This document shows positions 10,832-21,813 of a DNA stretch of 64,000 nucleotides, piece after piece. Within the stretch, counting starts at the first letter, position 1, and each line of letters opens with the position of its first letter. The notes beneath the pieces were generated by a model. It did no database searches. It worked only from the letters and a program-made list of their open reading frames with translations, and was not told the DNA's origin. The translations under genes were made by a program, and so were the position numbers. The DNA is from Rhizophlyctis rosea (taxonomy: Eukaryota; Chytridiomycota; Chytridiomycetes; Rhizophlyctidales; Rhizophlyctidaceae): positions 266,654-330,653 of the forward strand of contig JADGJC010000006.1 in assembly GCA_027596075.1 (NCBI GenBank). Reading direction: 5' to 3'.

Positions 10832-13800
10832 ATGGCGACTCCACACAAACAGTCGGCTGCGAACGCAGTCGGGACACCAAAGGCAAAGCAAAACCCAAAA
10901 AATCCACCCACATTCCGGACCCTGGCGCGCCAGCAAGAGTCAATAAACCCATCGGCAAAGTCAACACATTACCCTCGCCTTTCGAAAGTCAGCGCACCAC
11001 ATATAGACTCTTTCAACAGCATTTTCTCGTATGGCAGCACGCATACTGGATTGCTGGATAGGGCCATCGCCGATATTGGCAGCAGAACTATTTTTGATGG
11101 GGCGGCTGGGGATGCGGCGCGGAATAAAATGGAGGGTGAGTACCGTCTTCCTCATCGGGATTTTTCTGGCTTATCAACAAATCCGGGATGCATCTTTCGC
11201 TGTACCGTACTCACATTCGTCCAAATCATCAGTATGGGTATCAAACATTGAGGTCGGGAAGCCTTCGATAGAAAGTGCGCGTGGTGCTGCCCATACCTTG
11301 CTCCTTCCTTCCGAATGCCGGGAGAGAGGAGTGTCATACAAAGCGAAGATCCAAGGGCGGCTAAACTGGCGAGTGAACGGGGGTCCAGTGCAACATGAGC
11401 AGCGTACCTTCGGTTCCCTTCCCATCATGGTCCGGGTATGTATCAGAAGACCATGAAGTTCTCATGTACCACGCTCATCCAAGCCTTACAGAGTTTGAAA
11501 TGCCATCTGTACGGAAGATCTCCAAAAGATTTGGTCGAACGGCACGAAGATCCGGAGGAATTCGGTGGATACTTCATCTCAAACGGTATTGAACGTCTCA
11601 TTCGCCTCCTCATTGTCCCCAAACGCAATCACCCAACCGCGCTCGTTCGTCCATCCTTCCAAAACCGTGGACCAACATATTCCCAATTCGGTGTCTCCAT
11701 GCGATGCGTCCGACCTGACCAGACATCACAGACGATCACTTTGCATTACTGTAACGACGGGGCGGTCACATTGCGGTTCTCATTCAGGAAGAACGAATAC
11801 ATGGTTCCGGTTCTGTTGGTTCTCCGAGCGTTGGCAGAGGCATCAGATCAGGAATTGTTCGAGAGGTTGACGATGGGAAATGTTGAGGACACGTTCCTTA
11901 CGGACCGCGTCGAGCTGCTGTTGAAGTCATTCAGAAGATATTCTGTTCGCACCCGGAAGCAGTGTATGTCATATTTGGGATCGAAGTTTGGCATTATGCT
12001 TGATTCGCCGGAGGATTCGACGGAAAGTGAAGTCGCGGAGGAGTTTTTGCGGAAGGTTATTTTGGTACATTTGGACGATGCTAGGGAGAAGTTCGATATG
12101 TTGATGTGAGTGGGAATGGCAATGGTTTCGGTGTTCTCATTCATCTCACATGGCGATTTGGCAGTTTCATGATGCAAAAGCTGTACGCACTCGTAGCGGG
12201 AACTTGCATGCCAGACAATCCGGATTCACCGCAGCATCAGGAAGTTTTGTTGGGTGGGCACCTGTTCCTTGCGATCATCAAGGTAATTGTTGACCAAATA
12301 ACGGTCAATAGTAGTGAGAACGCGTCTAAACCGACGCTTTCCATAGGAGAAATTTGGTGATTGGCTATCAGCGATCAAAACGCAGATCCAAGTCGACATC
12401 CGAAGAAGTCCTACATCAGTCAACTTCTCCGACAGGAAGTACCTTCAAAAAGTGCTCGTAAAATGCAGCGGCGTTGCAGACGTTGGAAAGAAATTGGAAT
12501 ACTTCTTGGCGACCGGCAATCTTGTCAGTAACACCGGTTTGGATTTGCAACAAACGTCGGGATACACAATCGTTGCGGAAAAGCTTAACTTCTACCGTTA
12601 CATCTCTCACTTCCATTCCATCCATCGTGGTTCCTTCTTCGCCGAGCTGAAAACTACTACGGTCCGCAAGTTGTTGCCCGAATCTTGGGGTTTCCTATGT
12701 CCCGTTCACACGCCCGACGGTTCGCCTTGTGGTTTGCTTAACCATTTGAGTCATACATGTACGATCGTGACCACTCGATCGGACGTGAGCAAGATTCCGC
12801 AGCTCGTTGCATCGTTGGGAGCGGGTCAGATGAGTGGGCTTGGGCCGAGGATCAAGGGTGGGAAGGCAAAGTCGGATGAGGGGTACGAAGGATCTAGTGA
12901 TGAGGAGATGGAGGATGCGGAGGGAGGGGAGGCTAGTGCGGATGAGGAGGTGGAGTTGGATATTGATGCGATGACCAAGCAGAGGGAGGAAACGATGGTG
13001 TCGATTCAATTGGATGGGCGGATCATTGGGTGGAGTCCTGCTAAGCTTGCTGAACGGATCGCGAAGCAGTTGCGACATTGGAAGGTCATTGGATCGAAGG
13101 GTGTACCACTTGATTTGGAGATTGGATGGGTGCCTCCATCGAATGGCGGTCAGTACCCTGGGTTGTTCTTGTTCTCCACGCCGGCTAGGATGACGCGGCC
13201 GGTCAAGTATCTTGCCAATGGGGCGACTGATATGGTTGGACCTTTTGAGCAAGTAAGTCGTCGTCGTTATCTTATGATTGTCCACGCAAGTTGCTCAATA
13301 GGCATCTGTAGGTTTACATGGACATTGCCTGTCTGAAGGAGGACGTGATCCCGGGTCTGACCACGCACATCGAGTTCACCCCTACCGACATGCTATCCGT
13401 CGTCGCCAACATGACACCCTTCTCCGACTTTAATCAAAGTCCGCGTAACATGTACCAATGCCAGGTACGATGAAGCGGGTTTTGTCCATATATATGCCAA
13501 TCTAATGCTCTTGATAGATGGGTAAACAAGCTATGGGAACGCCGACACAGAATTTCCCTCACCGAACAGACAACAAGCTCTACCGCCTGCAGACGGGACA
13601 AACACCAGTCGTTCGTCCCACATTGCACGACGAGTACGGGCTAGATGGCTACCCCAACGGTATGAACGCTGTGGTGTGTGTCATCTCCTACACTGGTTAC
13701 GACATGGAAGATGCCTCGATTCTCAACAAGTCGGCGCATGAACGGGGTTATGGGTACGGAACGGTGTATAAGGGGGAGTGGGTGGATTTGGGAGATTACC

Positions 13801-15057
13801 GGCGGAGAGGAGAACCTATTTCACATCATTTTGGGTTCATTGCGAAGGGGTCGGAGGTTTCTAGTGTGCCGAGGAAGGTTTTGGATAAGGCGAAGAATTT
13901 CTTGGATATGGATGGGTTGCCTATTATTGGTGTAAGGCTGAAGCAGGGGGATCCGATGTATGCGTATGTTGATGATGTGACTGGGAAGGTGAACTTGGCC
14001 CCTTATAAGGGGATGGAAGATGCGTATGTGGATGAAGTTAGATTACTTGGTATGTGTGCCTCATTGCTGCACTTTCTTTTAGTACAACCTGAGGTCTGAT
14101 CGCTCAATGTGCATTTTTTTTGCAGGCTCCGATTCCGGCGACACCGAACTACAACGAGTCCACATCAAACTCCGCATTCCCCGCCCACCCGTCATCGGTG
14201 ACAAGTTCTCCTCCCGTCACGGTCAAAAGGGTGTCATCTCCCAGAAATGGCCAACAATAGACATGCCATTCTCGGAATCTGGCATTGTACCCGACGTCAT
14301 CATCAACCCGCACGCCTTCCCATCTCGTATGACCATTGGAATGTTTGTGGAGAGTTTGGCGGGGAAGGCTGGAGCACTGCATGGACGGGCGCAGGACGCG
14401 ACGCCGTTCAAGTTTGATGAGGATCATCCGGCTGCGGATTTCTTTGGGGAGGAGTTGGCGAAGGCGGGGTTCAATTATCATGGGAATGAGCCTATGTATT
14501 CTGGGATTACTGGGCAGGAGTTTAAGGCGGATATTTACATTGGGGTATGTTTGATGTGCCCAATAAGGTTGTCATTTGTCTTGAATTTTGCGATTGACCC
14601 TGATTGTTCAACCTTGCAGGTTGTTTACTACCAACGTCTCCGTCACATGGTGTCTGACAAGTACCAAGTACGAACCATCGGACCCGTCCACAACCTCACC
14701 CAACAACCCATCAAGGGACGCAAACGTGCCGGTGGTATCCGTTTCGGAGAAATGGAACGTGACTCCCTGCTCGCGCACGGTGTATCATTCTTGCTCCAAG
14801 ATCGATTGATGAACTGCTCGGATTACTCACAGGCGTATGTGTGTAGGGGGTGTGGGAATTTGCTGAGCCCACAGCAGATTCCGGAGACTGCGTCAGCGGC
14901 GGGGATGAGCACTGGAGGGGGGATGAGGAATCGGATTCGGTGTGTTACGTGTGGGAAGACGGAGGATATTGATGTTATTGCTGTTCCGTATGTGTTTAGG
15001 TATTTGTGTTCGGAGTTGGTTGCGATGGGTGTCAAGTTGAGGTTGAATGTAAAATAG
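10832..15057 (+). CDS. RPA2: DNA-directed RNA polymerase I second-largest subunit (RPA135/RPA2)
   Basis: This is the second-largest catalytic subunit of RNA polymerase I, which transcribes rRNA in the nucleolus. The start at 10832 gives [16 protein letters not shown], followed by [16 protein letters not shown], where the family homology begins. Motifs in order: [73 protein letters not shown] active-site region, [16 protein letters not shown] (template-binding switch), [14 protein letters not shown] (clamp), and a C-terminal zinc site with CRGC and CVTC. About eight short introns split it. An acidic, low-complexity insert ([13 protein letters not shown], about 12890-12965) interrupts the middle. 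The gene looks intact. Confidence 0.97.
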
Positions 15058-15729
15058 TTGTTGGGGTGCATGTATGTAGCTTTTTGTTTTGTTTATGAAG
15101 TAAATTAACTGCTTCCGTCTGAGTGGTGTTTTCGGCCGTCAGTGTGAGAATTGCGAGATTTGACGGCTCATCTGGCGCGATCGGCAGCTGCCGCTCGGAG
15201 GTAGGCAATTTGGGTCGACTTGTCGTCCCGAAGATACGGACTCCATGACGCATGGGTGTTACATAATCTCCCAGCCACACGGTTCTGGGTTTTGGGTGGT
15301 GCAAAATAATCACCAGCCAGGCGAACTCACACGTGAGGTGATACGAAATTTGGGCGGCGGCTTAATATAACCAGGATCACGGATTTGTATTGCCAACCGA
15401 CTGTGAGCCGCTGTCCGTCACTTCCGGTTTCCAATTGGAGCATATGGAATTTATGCAAATTGCAGAGGGTGCCGTTCGGAGCTGACTGCGCCCACTCCAC
15501 CAGAAAGTCGAAGGCGTGAAAGTCACACCCACTCTTTCAGATGGCACTTTCTGGTCCGCCCTGGACTGCTTGTCCTTCTTCATATTCTCATTCACATTCC
15601 TAGCGTTATTCCCACGATAACAGTCACACTGTACCTACGCACTCCAAGTTCATACCTTCCTCCTTCTATGCCGTGAAGCCTCTCTCTACTTCTTTCTCCA
15701 ACTCCAACCTCATCGAACATCTATAACCC
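15058..15729. promoter_or_regulatory. Intergenic region upstream of the SPX-RING gene
   Basis: These 672 bp hold the 3' flank of RPA2 and the promoter and 5' leader of the SPX-RING gene. The last 130 bp before the start are pyrimidine-rich (repeated CTTC/TCTC), a common look for fungal leaders. No open frame here resembles a protein family. Confidence 0.5.
15330..15335. promoter_or_regulatory. CACGTG E-box, possible Pho4-type site
   Basis: A perfect CACGTG lies about 395 bp upstream of the SPX-RING start. In yeasts this palindrome is bound by Pho4, Cbf1 and other bHLH factors, and SPX proteins act in phosphate homeostasis. A single six-base match is expected by chance every few kilobases, so this is only suggestive. 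Confidence 0.25.
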
Positions 15730-18149
15730 ATGAAATTCGCGAAGCAGTATTCTGCAGCGTACCAAGATCTTCCGCCTGAGTGGCCGGTCATCGAGTACAA
15801 AGCACTGAAGAAATCTATTCGGAAAATCGTTCAAGGTCAGTCAGTAATATGTTCACCTCGATAGAGGGTCTTACCTCACAGCCTACACTGTTTCAGAGCT
15901 GGAAGACACTGGAATTCTAGTTAACCCTCCCAGCGCCGAAGCCACTTCCCCTGTTACGCCATTCACACCCGAAACACCAGCTGGGTCTCAATCGCCCGGT
16001 GCGAGGTTTTGCACGGTTGATTACTTTTTGAGCACTTCTGAGGATGGTCAGGAGGTGGAACCGTTTATTGTGATCAAGTTAGCGGATGAGGAGGAAGAGG
16101 AAGAGGAAGAGGAAATGGAGAATATGGAGTTGGACGGCAATGAAGATGCAGCGTCGACTCACGGATCTGTGCTCGTTAGTTCAACAGCTCATGATGGCGG
16201 GGACGAGTGGCGGGATGCGGACATTGATAATGGCGGGTCGGCAGGCTCGTCAGCGGTACCCGCATTGGGAGGAACACCAACCCTGGGTTCCCCCGCGCGA
16301 CTGCGCAAAGTGTCGCCAGCCCAGAACGGCTCTAGTCCTAGTCCTCATATCAAAAAGGGGGGAACACCGCATATGACCCCTCGCTCCAGCCCGCGCTCCA
16401 GCCCGCGAGTCCTTATTCGTGTCACATCCTTGCCTTCGGTGGATTCTAACATAAATGATGAAAACGACATGGCTTTCGAACCTTTACCCTCTTCCTTGCT
16501 ATCATCCAATGTCCCCGCAAACGGCAATGAAAGTCCAGCTTCTCCCACCCTTCCACACCCTCTACGAGCGTTCTCTACCTTCACAATCAGTGGCAAAGAC
16601 GCGCCAGCATCTCCCACGATGAGCCACCCGTTGCGTTTCTCCATTTTCCGATCATCGTCACCTGAACCTTCCGATAGGATTAAAGACATTACGGATGGCG
16701 ACAGTCTGTCGGACAAATCTTCAACAAAATCTTCATCAAAGTCCTCAACCCATAGCAAATCACGAAAGAGAAAAGAATCGGACGACAGATCAGATCGTTC
16801 CGTCCCGATTTTTGGTCGCAACAGTAGCGATTCCGGCAGTGACTCAGACTCCAAAAATCAGTCGGCATCCACACCAACAGCGGGGTCGAGAAAGTTTTTT
16901 GTGAAGAAGAGTGCTTTGCATCGAAAGCGACCATCTTTCACTGTTGTGAATGACGCCAAGTGAGTACATTCAAAGTCAAGGTGACTTTTTCCAACAATGT
17001 TGACGGATCCGTTGGGAACTTTGCAGCGACGAAGCCGAAGTCAAGCTCACCCTCAAAATGGATCACAAGTTCTTTCAAGAACTAGCCGCCAGCGTCAATG
17101 CCGTTGCCGAATTCGAAAAGCAGAAGAAGGCGGCATTTGAGGATAAGCTTGAAGAGCTATCGAAAGCTTTGACGGAGGCATCGTCTCCGTATGGGAAGGA
17201 TATGTACGCATGGCGGAATATCCTTGCGGCATATATGGATAGCGAGATTTGGTTGGTAGACCATGCGAAGGATCGACCGGTGGCGGGGTCGAGGAATATG
17301 TTGCAGGAGTTTGGGAAGAGGGTTTCTGAGAATCGGATGGTATGTTCGGATGGTGGTTCATTGGCTGTTTCTGTTGGTTGATTCGTGTCTGGTGGGTTGC
17401 TGATGCGGATTTATGTATTTCAGGATTCGAAATTGAAGGGCAGGTCTTCGCAGAAGGCTCTGGAATGCTTTTTCGAAGTCAATCAGGAGCTTTTGAGAGT
17501 GAGGCAGTTTGATGAGATTAATCATACTGCGGTGTACAAGATTTTGAAGGTATGTTAGGATTCCGGAGCGGTTATGAAGCACGTTCATCTAAATAATATA
17601 TCCTTCATCAGAAACACGACAAACGCACCCTTCTCACTGCATCAAGTAGTTTCCCAATGCTCTCCTCCCACACATTCTTCACGAACAACCTCGCGCGCAT
17701 GCTGGTGTTTACGGTATGCGAGCGTCTGCAGACAGTGGTGCCGCAGGTGGATGATTTCGCATGCCCCATCTGTCAGGATGTGACATGGAAGCCGATCCGG
17801 TTAGAATGCCAGCATGTGTTTTGTGTGCGGTGTTTGGTGAAGGCGCAGTTGAGGAAGGTGAAGAATTGCCCGGTGTGTAGGAGGGAGAATGCGGTTGAGA
17901 AGGCTTGTGCGGATAATCTTGGTAAGTTGTCGGTGGTATCGTGGTCTTGAGGTGGAGAGAGCGATCTTTTGCACGACCTGACGCCTGTTTGTTTGTTTAC
18001 GTTTGGTTTGTTTAGATGTCGCAAGGATGAATTTCTTGAAGTTGTATTTCCCGAGGGAGGTGAAGCAAAAGACTGATGATTCTTCACGGGAGCGGGCGGA
18101 GGAGGATTATGGACGATTAGTGAAGGCAGGGGAGTGTGTGGTTATGTAG
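15730..18149 (+). CDS. SPX-RING E3 ubiquitin ligase (Pqr1-like)
   Basis: The start at 15730 gives MKFAKQYSAAYQDLPPEW, then YKALKKSIRKI, the classic SPX N-terminus that senses inositol pyrophosphate. The SPX domain resumes only in a later exon (KMDHKFFQELAASV) and ends with the basic KILKKHDKRT helix that contacts the phosphate ligand. Between these lies an insert of about 350 residues rich in acidic, Ser and Pro residues (about 15900-16960). The C-terminus is a C3HC4 RING: CPIC, then C-H-FC--C, then CPVC (about 17762-17880). The same order is seen in fission-yeast Pqr1, which controls phosphate uptake by ubiquitination. Five or six introns are present. Role inferred from family. Confidence 0.9.
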
Positions 18150-18484
18150 TTTCGATCCTTCGGGTTGAGACCTTTATGCGGGCCTTCACGGCCGGACCTC
18201 ATCGGGTTGTAATGGAAGGGACTATACCAGGTTCTCATAATTTTTGTACGTAGTGTAGGTAGCAATTTTGGTTTTACGTTCAGAAACCACCTAGGCACAT
18301 TCAACAGTAATAGTGTCTGGGAACATTCATCTGTTCATTTTGTACAATAGCAATCTCATCATGCAATACGTGCAGGAATATCGGCGTAAATTTGACGGTA
18401 GAGGGTTTGGTGGTATCATGATTGAATCATATTTCGAGATTAGAATGTACAATGTCCATGGCTGGAGTGTCCGCAGCAGTTGGT
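18150..18484. other. Convergent 3' flanks, SPX-RING and TBCA
   Basis: These 335 bp lie between the stops of two converging genes. I see no gene, RNA or repeat; presumably both 3' UTRs and poly(A) signals. Confidence 0.5.
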
Positions 18485-19163
18485 TCATACTGTCACCTCC
18501 TCCAATGCTAGACGCGCAGCGGTGAGCTCTTCAGATGATTGGAGGGTTTCGTCGCCCGTTGACTATGAGTGTTTGCTCAATCATCAATATGCCACCTTTG
18601 AAGAGAGATTATGTTGAAGGCATGCTCTTACCGAAATGCTGGCGACAAGGTCATATAGCTCTTTGTGAGCCGCTGCAAGTCGTCGTTTACCGTCAGGGAA
18701 CATTTGGTTGGTTTCTTCTAGCACTTCTTTCTGGGAACGATGGATATTAGAGCATGATGGAGTATAAGGCCGCCCGCCGATTTCCAGGCATATCACTACG
18801 CGAACACCAACTACACAGATAGCGCCCAGAACGCGTCGTCTTGACTGTCTTACCTGCTTGCGGATATCGGCATCGTCAGCGCCTTCGGCAACCAGCTTGT
18901 CGATCCGAGCTTGCTGCTTTTCGGCTTCGGTTTGGTAGTATGTCAGCTCTTTTGCGATTCTAAGGAAGTTATGGTTGGTATGTAGTCGTTGGTGTTGAAA
19001 ATCAGCAGTCGAATTTGCCTACCTGCGCACGACGCCAGTTTTGATCTTCAGATCGCGGGTAGACGCCTGGAAGATATTTGATATGAGTTTGGATTCGGTT
19101 CGAAGCGCTACTGAGAGTCGGCAGTGGTGTGTACTTCACCTTTGCAGAAGTGAGCATTGTCAT
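18485..19163 (-). CDS. TBCA: Tubulin-binding cofactor A (prefoldin-like chaperone)
   Basis: TBCA captures beta-tubulin during alpha/beta heterodimer folding. The start at 19161-19163 gives MTMLTSAKAS (an alternative ATG lies at 19157). Exons join to TRDLKIKTGVVRRIAKELTY, a coiled segment with ADDADIRKQ, then QKEVLEETNQMFPDGKRRL and AAAHKELYDLVASIS. The last exon ends LALEEVTV and stop. The three-helix layout and the length of just over 100 residues fit the family. Four short introns. It is divergent from ALG10. Confidence 0.93.
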
Positions 19164-19462
19164 GGATTGTGTTGAGTACCGTTAGTTGGTGCAGGGTGAT
19201 AGGGAGACGTAGGTGAAGGATTATGGCGGAATGGGATGGTGGGGTCGAGATCCTGGAAGCCGTCGCGTCTGGTAAGTAGATGAGCTTTTGGCGTTCAATT
19301 TCGCGGTTGTGGCGCTTGGCCTTGAGGTCCCAAGGGCCGGTGGGGCCTCGGCCCCAGCATGGAGCACGACTCGCAGTCCTGTGCTGATTCCATTTTTATC
19401 CTGCTCTCCCTTCTCATCATCGCGGTGTTTACTCAGAGGTTTCAACACGGGCGAACACAAGT
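19164..19462. promoter_or_regulatory. Shared divergent promoter TBCA/ALG10
   Basis: These 299 bp lie between two divergent starts. No specific site is recognised. Confidence 0.45.
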
Positions 19463-21368
19463 ATGAGCGGCACAATCCGGGGACTGGTGGCCGGTGGTAT
19501 CATACTGACGGCTGTCTGTGTCAGCATAAGCCGCTATGTGAACACAGCAGTTCCCAGCCCGTATATGGTGTGCACGGCACGACGACATACCCATTGCACG
19601 GTTTGAAGACTAACCGAAAATGAACCTCTCCTAGGACGAGATATTCCACGTTCCTCAAGCTCAACGATATTGCTCTGGAGACTACTGGACCTGGGACCCG
19701 AAACTGACTACACCGCCAGGCTTGTGAGTTACTTTGCCCAATCGTCATGTGGGTGGTGCTATTCTTAGCCCCTTCATCCAAAGATACGTAATATCAGTCC
19801 TACTCCTCAAAATCATAAAGCCTCTGCCCATATGGACGGACCTCGCCGCCTGTCCGACATCCAGTCTGCGCTTCATCAACATCCTGTTCTGCGTCGCAAC
19901 GTTCGTGGTCTTCCGACTGTTGCTGGACACACTACACGGTCCGCAACGGGCTCACACGCGCCAGGCTGTCGTGTTATCCTTCTTCCCCATTACTTTCTTC
20001 TTTCACTTTTTATACTACACGGACTCGGGTTCGGCATTCTTTGTCTTGTTGACTTATTTGCTGGGTCTGCGACGACAGTATGTGGGGAGCGCCTTGGTAA
20101 GATCAGACCGCATGAAGTTCTTCCCATCATGCCGACGTTCGCACTGGCGAGCCGATCCTCATCTACCAATCATGCCGTAGGCAGGGCTTGTTGCGACGAC
20201 ATTCAGACAAACAAATGTTGTATGGGTTGCGTTCACCGCTGCCGTTGTTGTCATTCGGGTGCTTTCGGACACATCAAACCCCGTAACAAAAGGATCATTG
20301 AAGGCTGACCGCGTACGGCAAGGAGCTGCCATTGGTAAGCTTACAACCATTACATCACCGATGGGCTGAGTCTCAAATGACATCCAGTACAGTCTATCAC
20401 TCAATTCATCTGGCTATCCCTAAAGCACTTGCCATACCTTCTCTCAATCGTATCGCCATACATTGGCGTTGGAATTGCTTTTGTATCCTTCCTGGTCTGG
20501 AATGGAGGGATCGTACTAGGTGAGCGGTAGTCTTTGTAAAGGGGACATCTAAAGCAGTGCTAAAGTTTGCAAACAGGGGACAAGTCCAATCATGAAGCCA
20601 CTTTGAACTTCCCACAGTTGTTCTACTTTACGACCTTCCTTCAGCTCTTTGCCCTGCCAGCAACTGATGTTTTGGACGCTCTTTCGCAATTGCCCGGCAA
20701 TCTGAAATATGTCTCCAGGAGGTAATCTTCCGCATGGCACGAGTGATCTCTGACCTCAATGCTCATATGCCTGCTGTCAGCATCATTCGTATTGCAGCAC
20801 TTTTGGCATTGCCAGCTGTTGCGTACAAGGCCATATCTATATACACGTAATGATTGTGACCTGCCCCACCGCTCGACAAGTCTCTCATCTTTATTCTTAG
20901 TGAGGTACATCCATTTTTGTTGGCTGATAACCGCCACTACACCTTTTACATCTGGAGACGCGTATATGAACGCCACCCTCTTGTGAAATATGCGCTGATA
21001 CCTGCATACTTGGGTGCTGGATATATATGTATACGGAAGCTGGGTATGTACATCTGCATCATTCCCCTTCTTGCTGAAAAGCATCATTAATCACGATCAA
21101 ACCAGGCAAAAGCCAATCCATACTATGGATCTTGGGGTTCATTGCCTCGCTCGTGCTGACGCTGGTGCCTTCCCCTTTACTGGAGTTCCGGTACTTCATC
21201 ATTCCATATCTGCTTTACCGCCTGCATATTTCTCAACCATCAGGACGAGCATTGGCTGCGGAGTTTACGGTGTATGCGGTGGTTAATGCCGTAACGATTT
21301 GGGTTTTTGTGAACCGGCCATTCAGATGGGAAAGTGAACCGGGAGTTTGGCAGCGGTTTATGTGGTGA
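19463..21368 (+). CDS. ALG10: Alpha-1,2-glucosyltransferase ALG10/DIE2
   Basis: ALG10 adds the last glucose from dolichyl-phosphate-glucose to the lipid-linked oligosaccharide in the ER, completing the N-glycan precursor. The start at 19463 opens on a hydrophobic signal anchor ([18 protein letters not shown]). The next exon reads [20 protein letters not shown] then DPKLTTPPG, the family's lumenal signature. Later exons form several membrane segments ([28 protein letters not shown]) plus [10 protein letters not shown], and the C-terminal [17 protein letters not shown], another conserved block. It ends WQRFMW and stop. About eight introns. Multi-pass membrane protein, looks intact. Confidence 0.93.
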
Positions 21369-21813
21369 ACCTTTCCGATTGCGGACAGTGGCGACAGTTT
21401 CTTCATAACAAGTTTTGGATCTTTGGCAAAATTCAAGAGTTTGGTAGACTGTCAAATTTTCGAGCTTTGGAGATGTGCATATTCTCGTGTCTAAGGAGAG
21501 GAAGTGGGAATTATAATAAGTGGCGGCGCAGCATTGCGCAGCAGGGGTTACATAAGCCTTCACATGGAAGTGGGTTCAGAGTTCGCAGCCCCCACATCTC
21601 AACCGTGCCGCCAACTGTCTCAAACCACGCCATCCACTTTCCCACGCCCCCTGTCCCGCACCGTTGCACCCTCTTCTGCAATGTTTTCATCATTTTCCAA
21701 CTCTCACCATCGTTGGGACCGGGAAAGAACTCCAAGCTTCAACGCTGCATTCGTGTTATTCATCTTGCTCCTAAATTGTAGTATCCCAGATAAGACAATA
21801 CCTCACCCAATCA
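21369..21813. other. Intergenic, upstream of RBR ligase gene
   Basis: These 445 bp are the ALG10 3' flank and the RBR gene promoter. Short open frames overlap here without family resemblance. Nothing else is seen. Confidence 0.5.
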
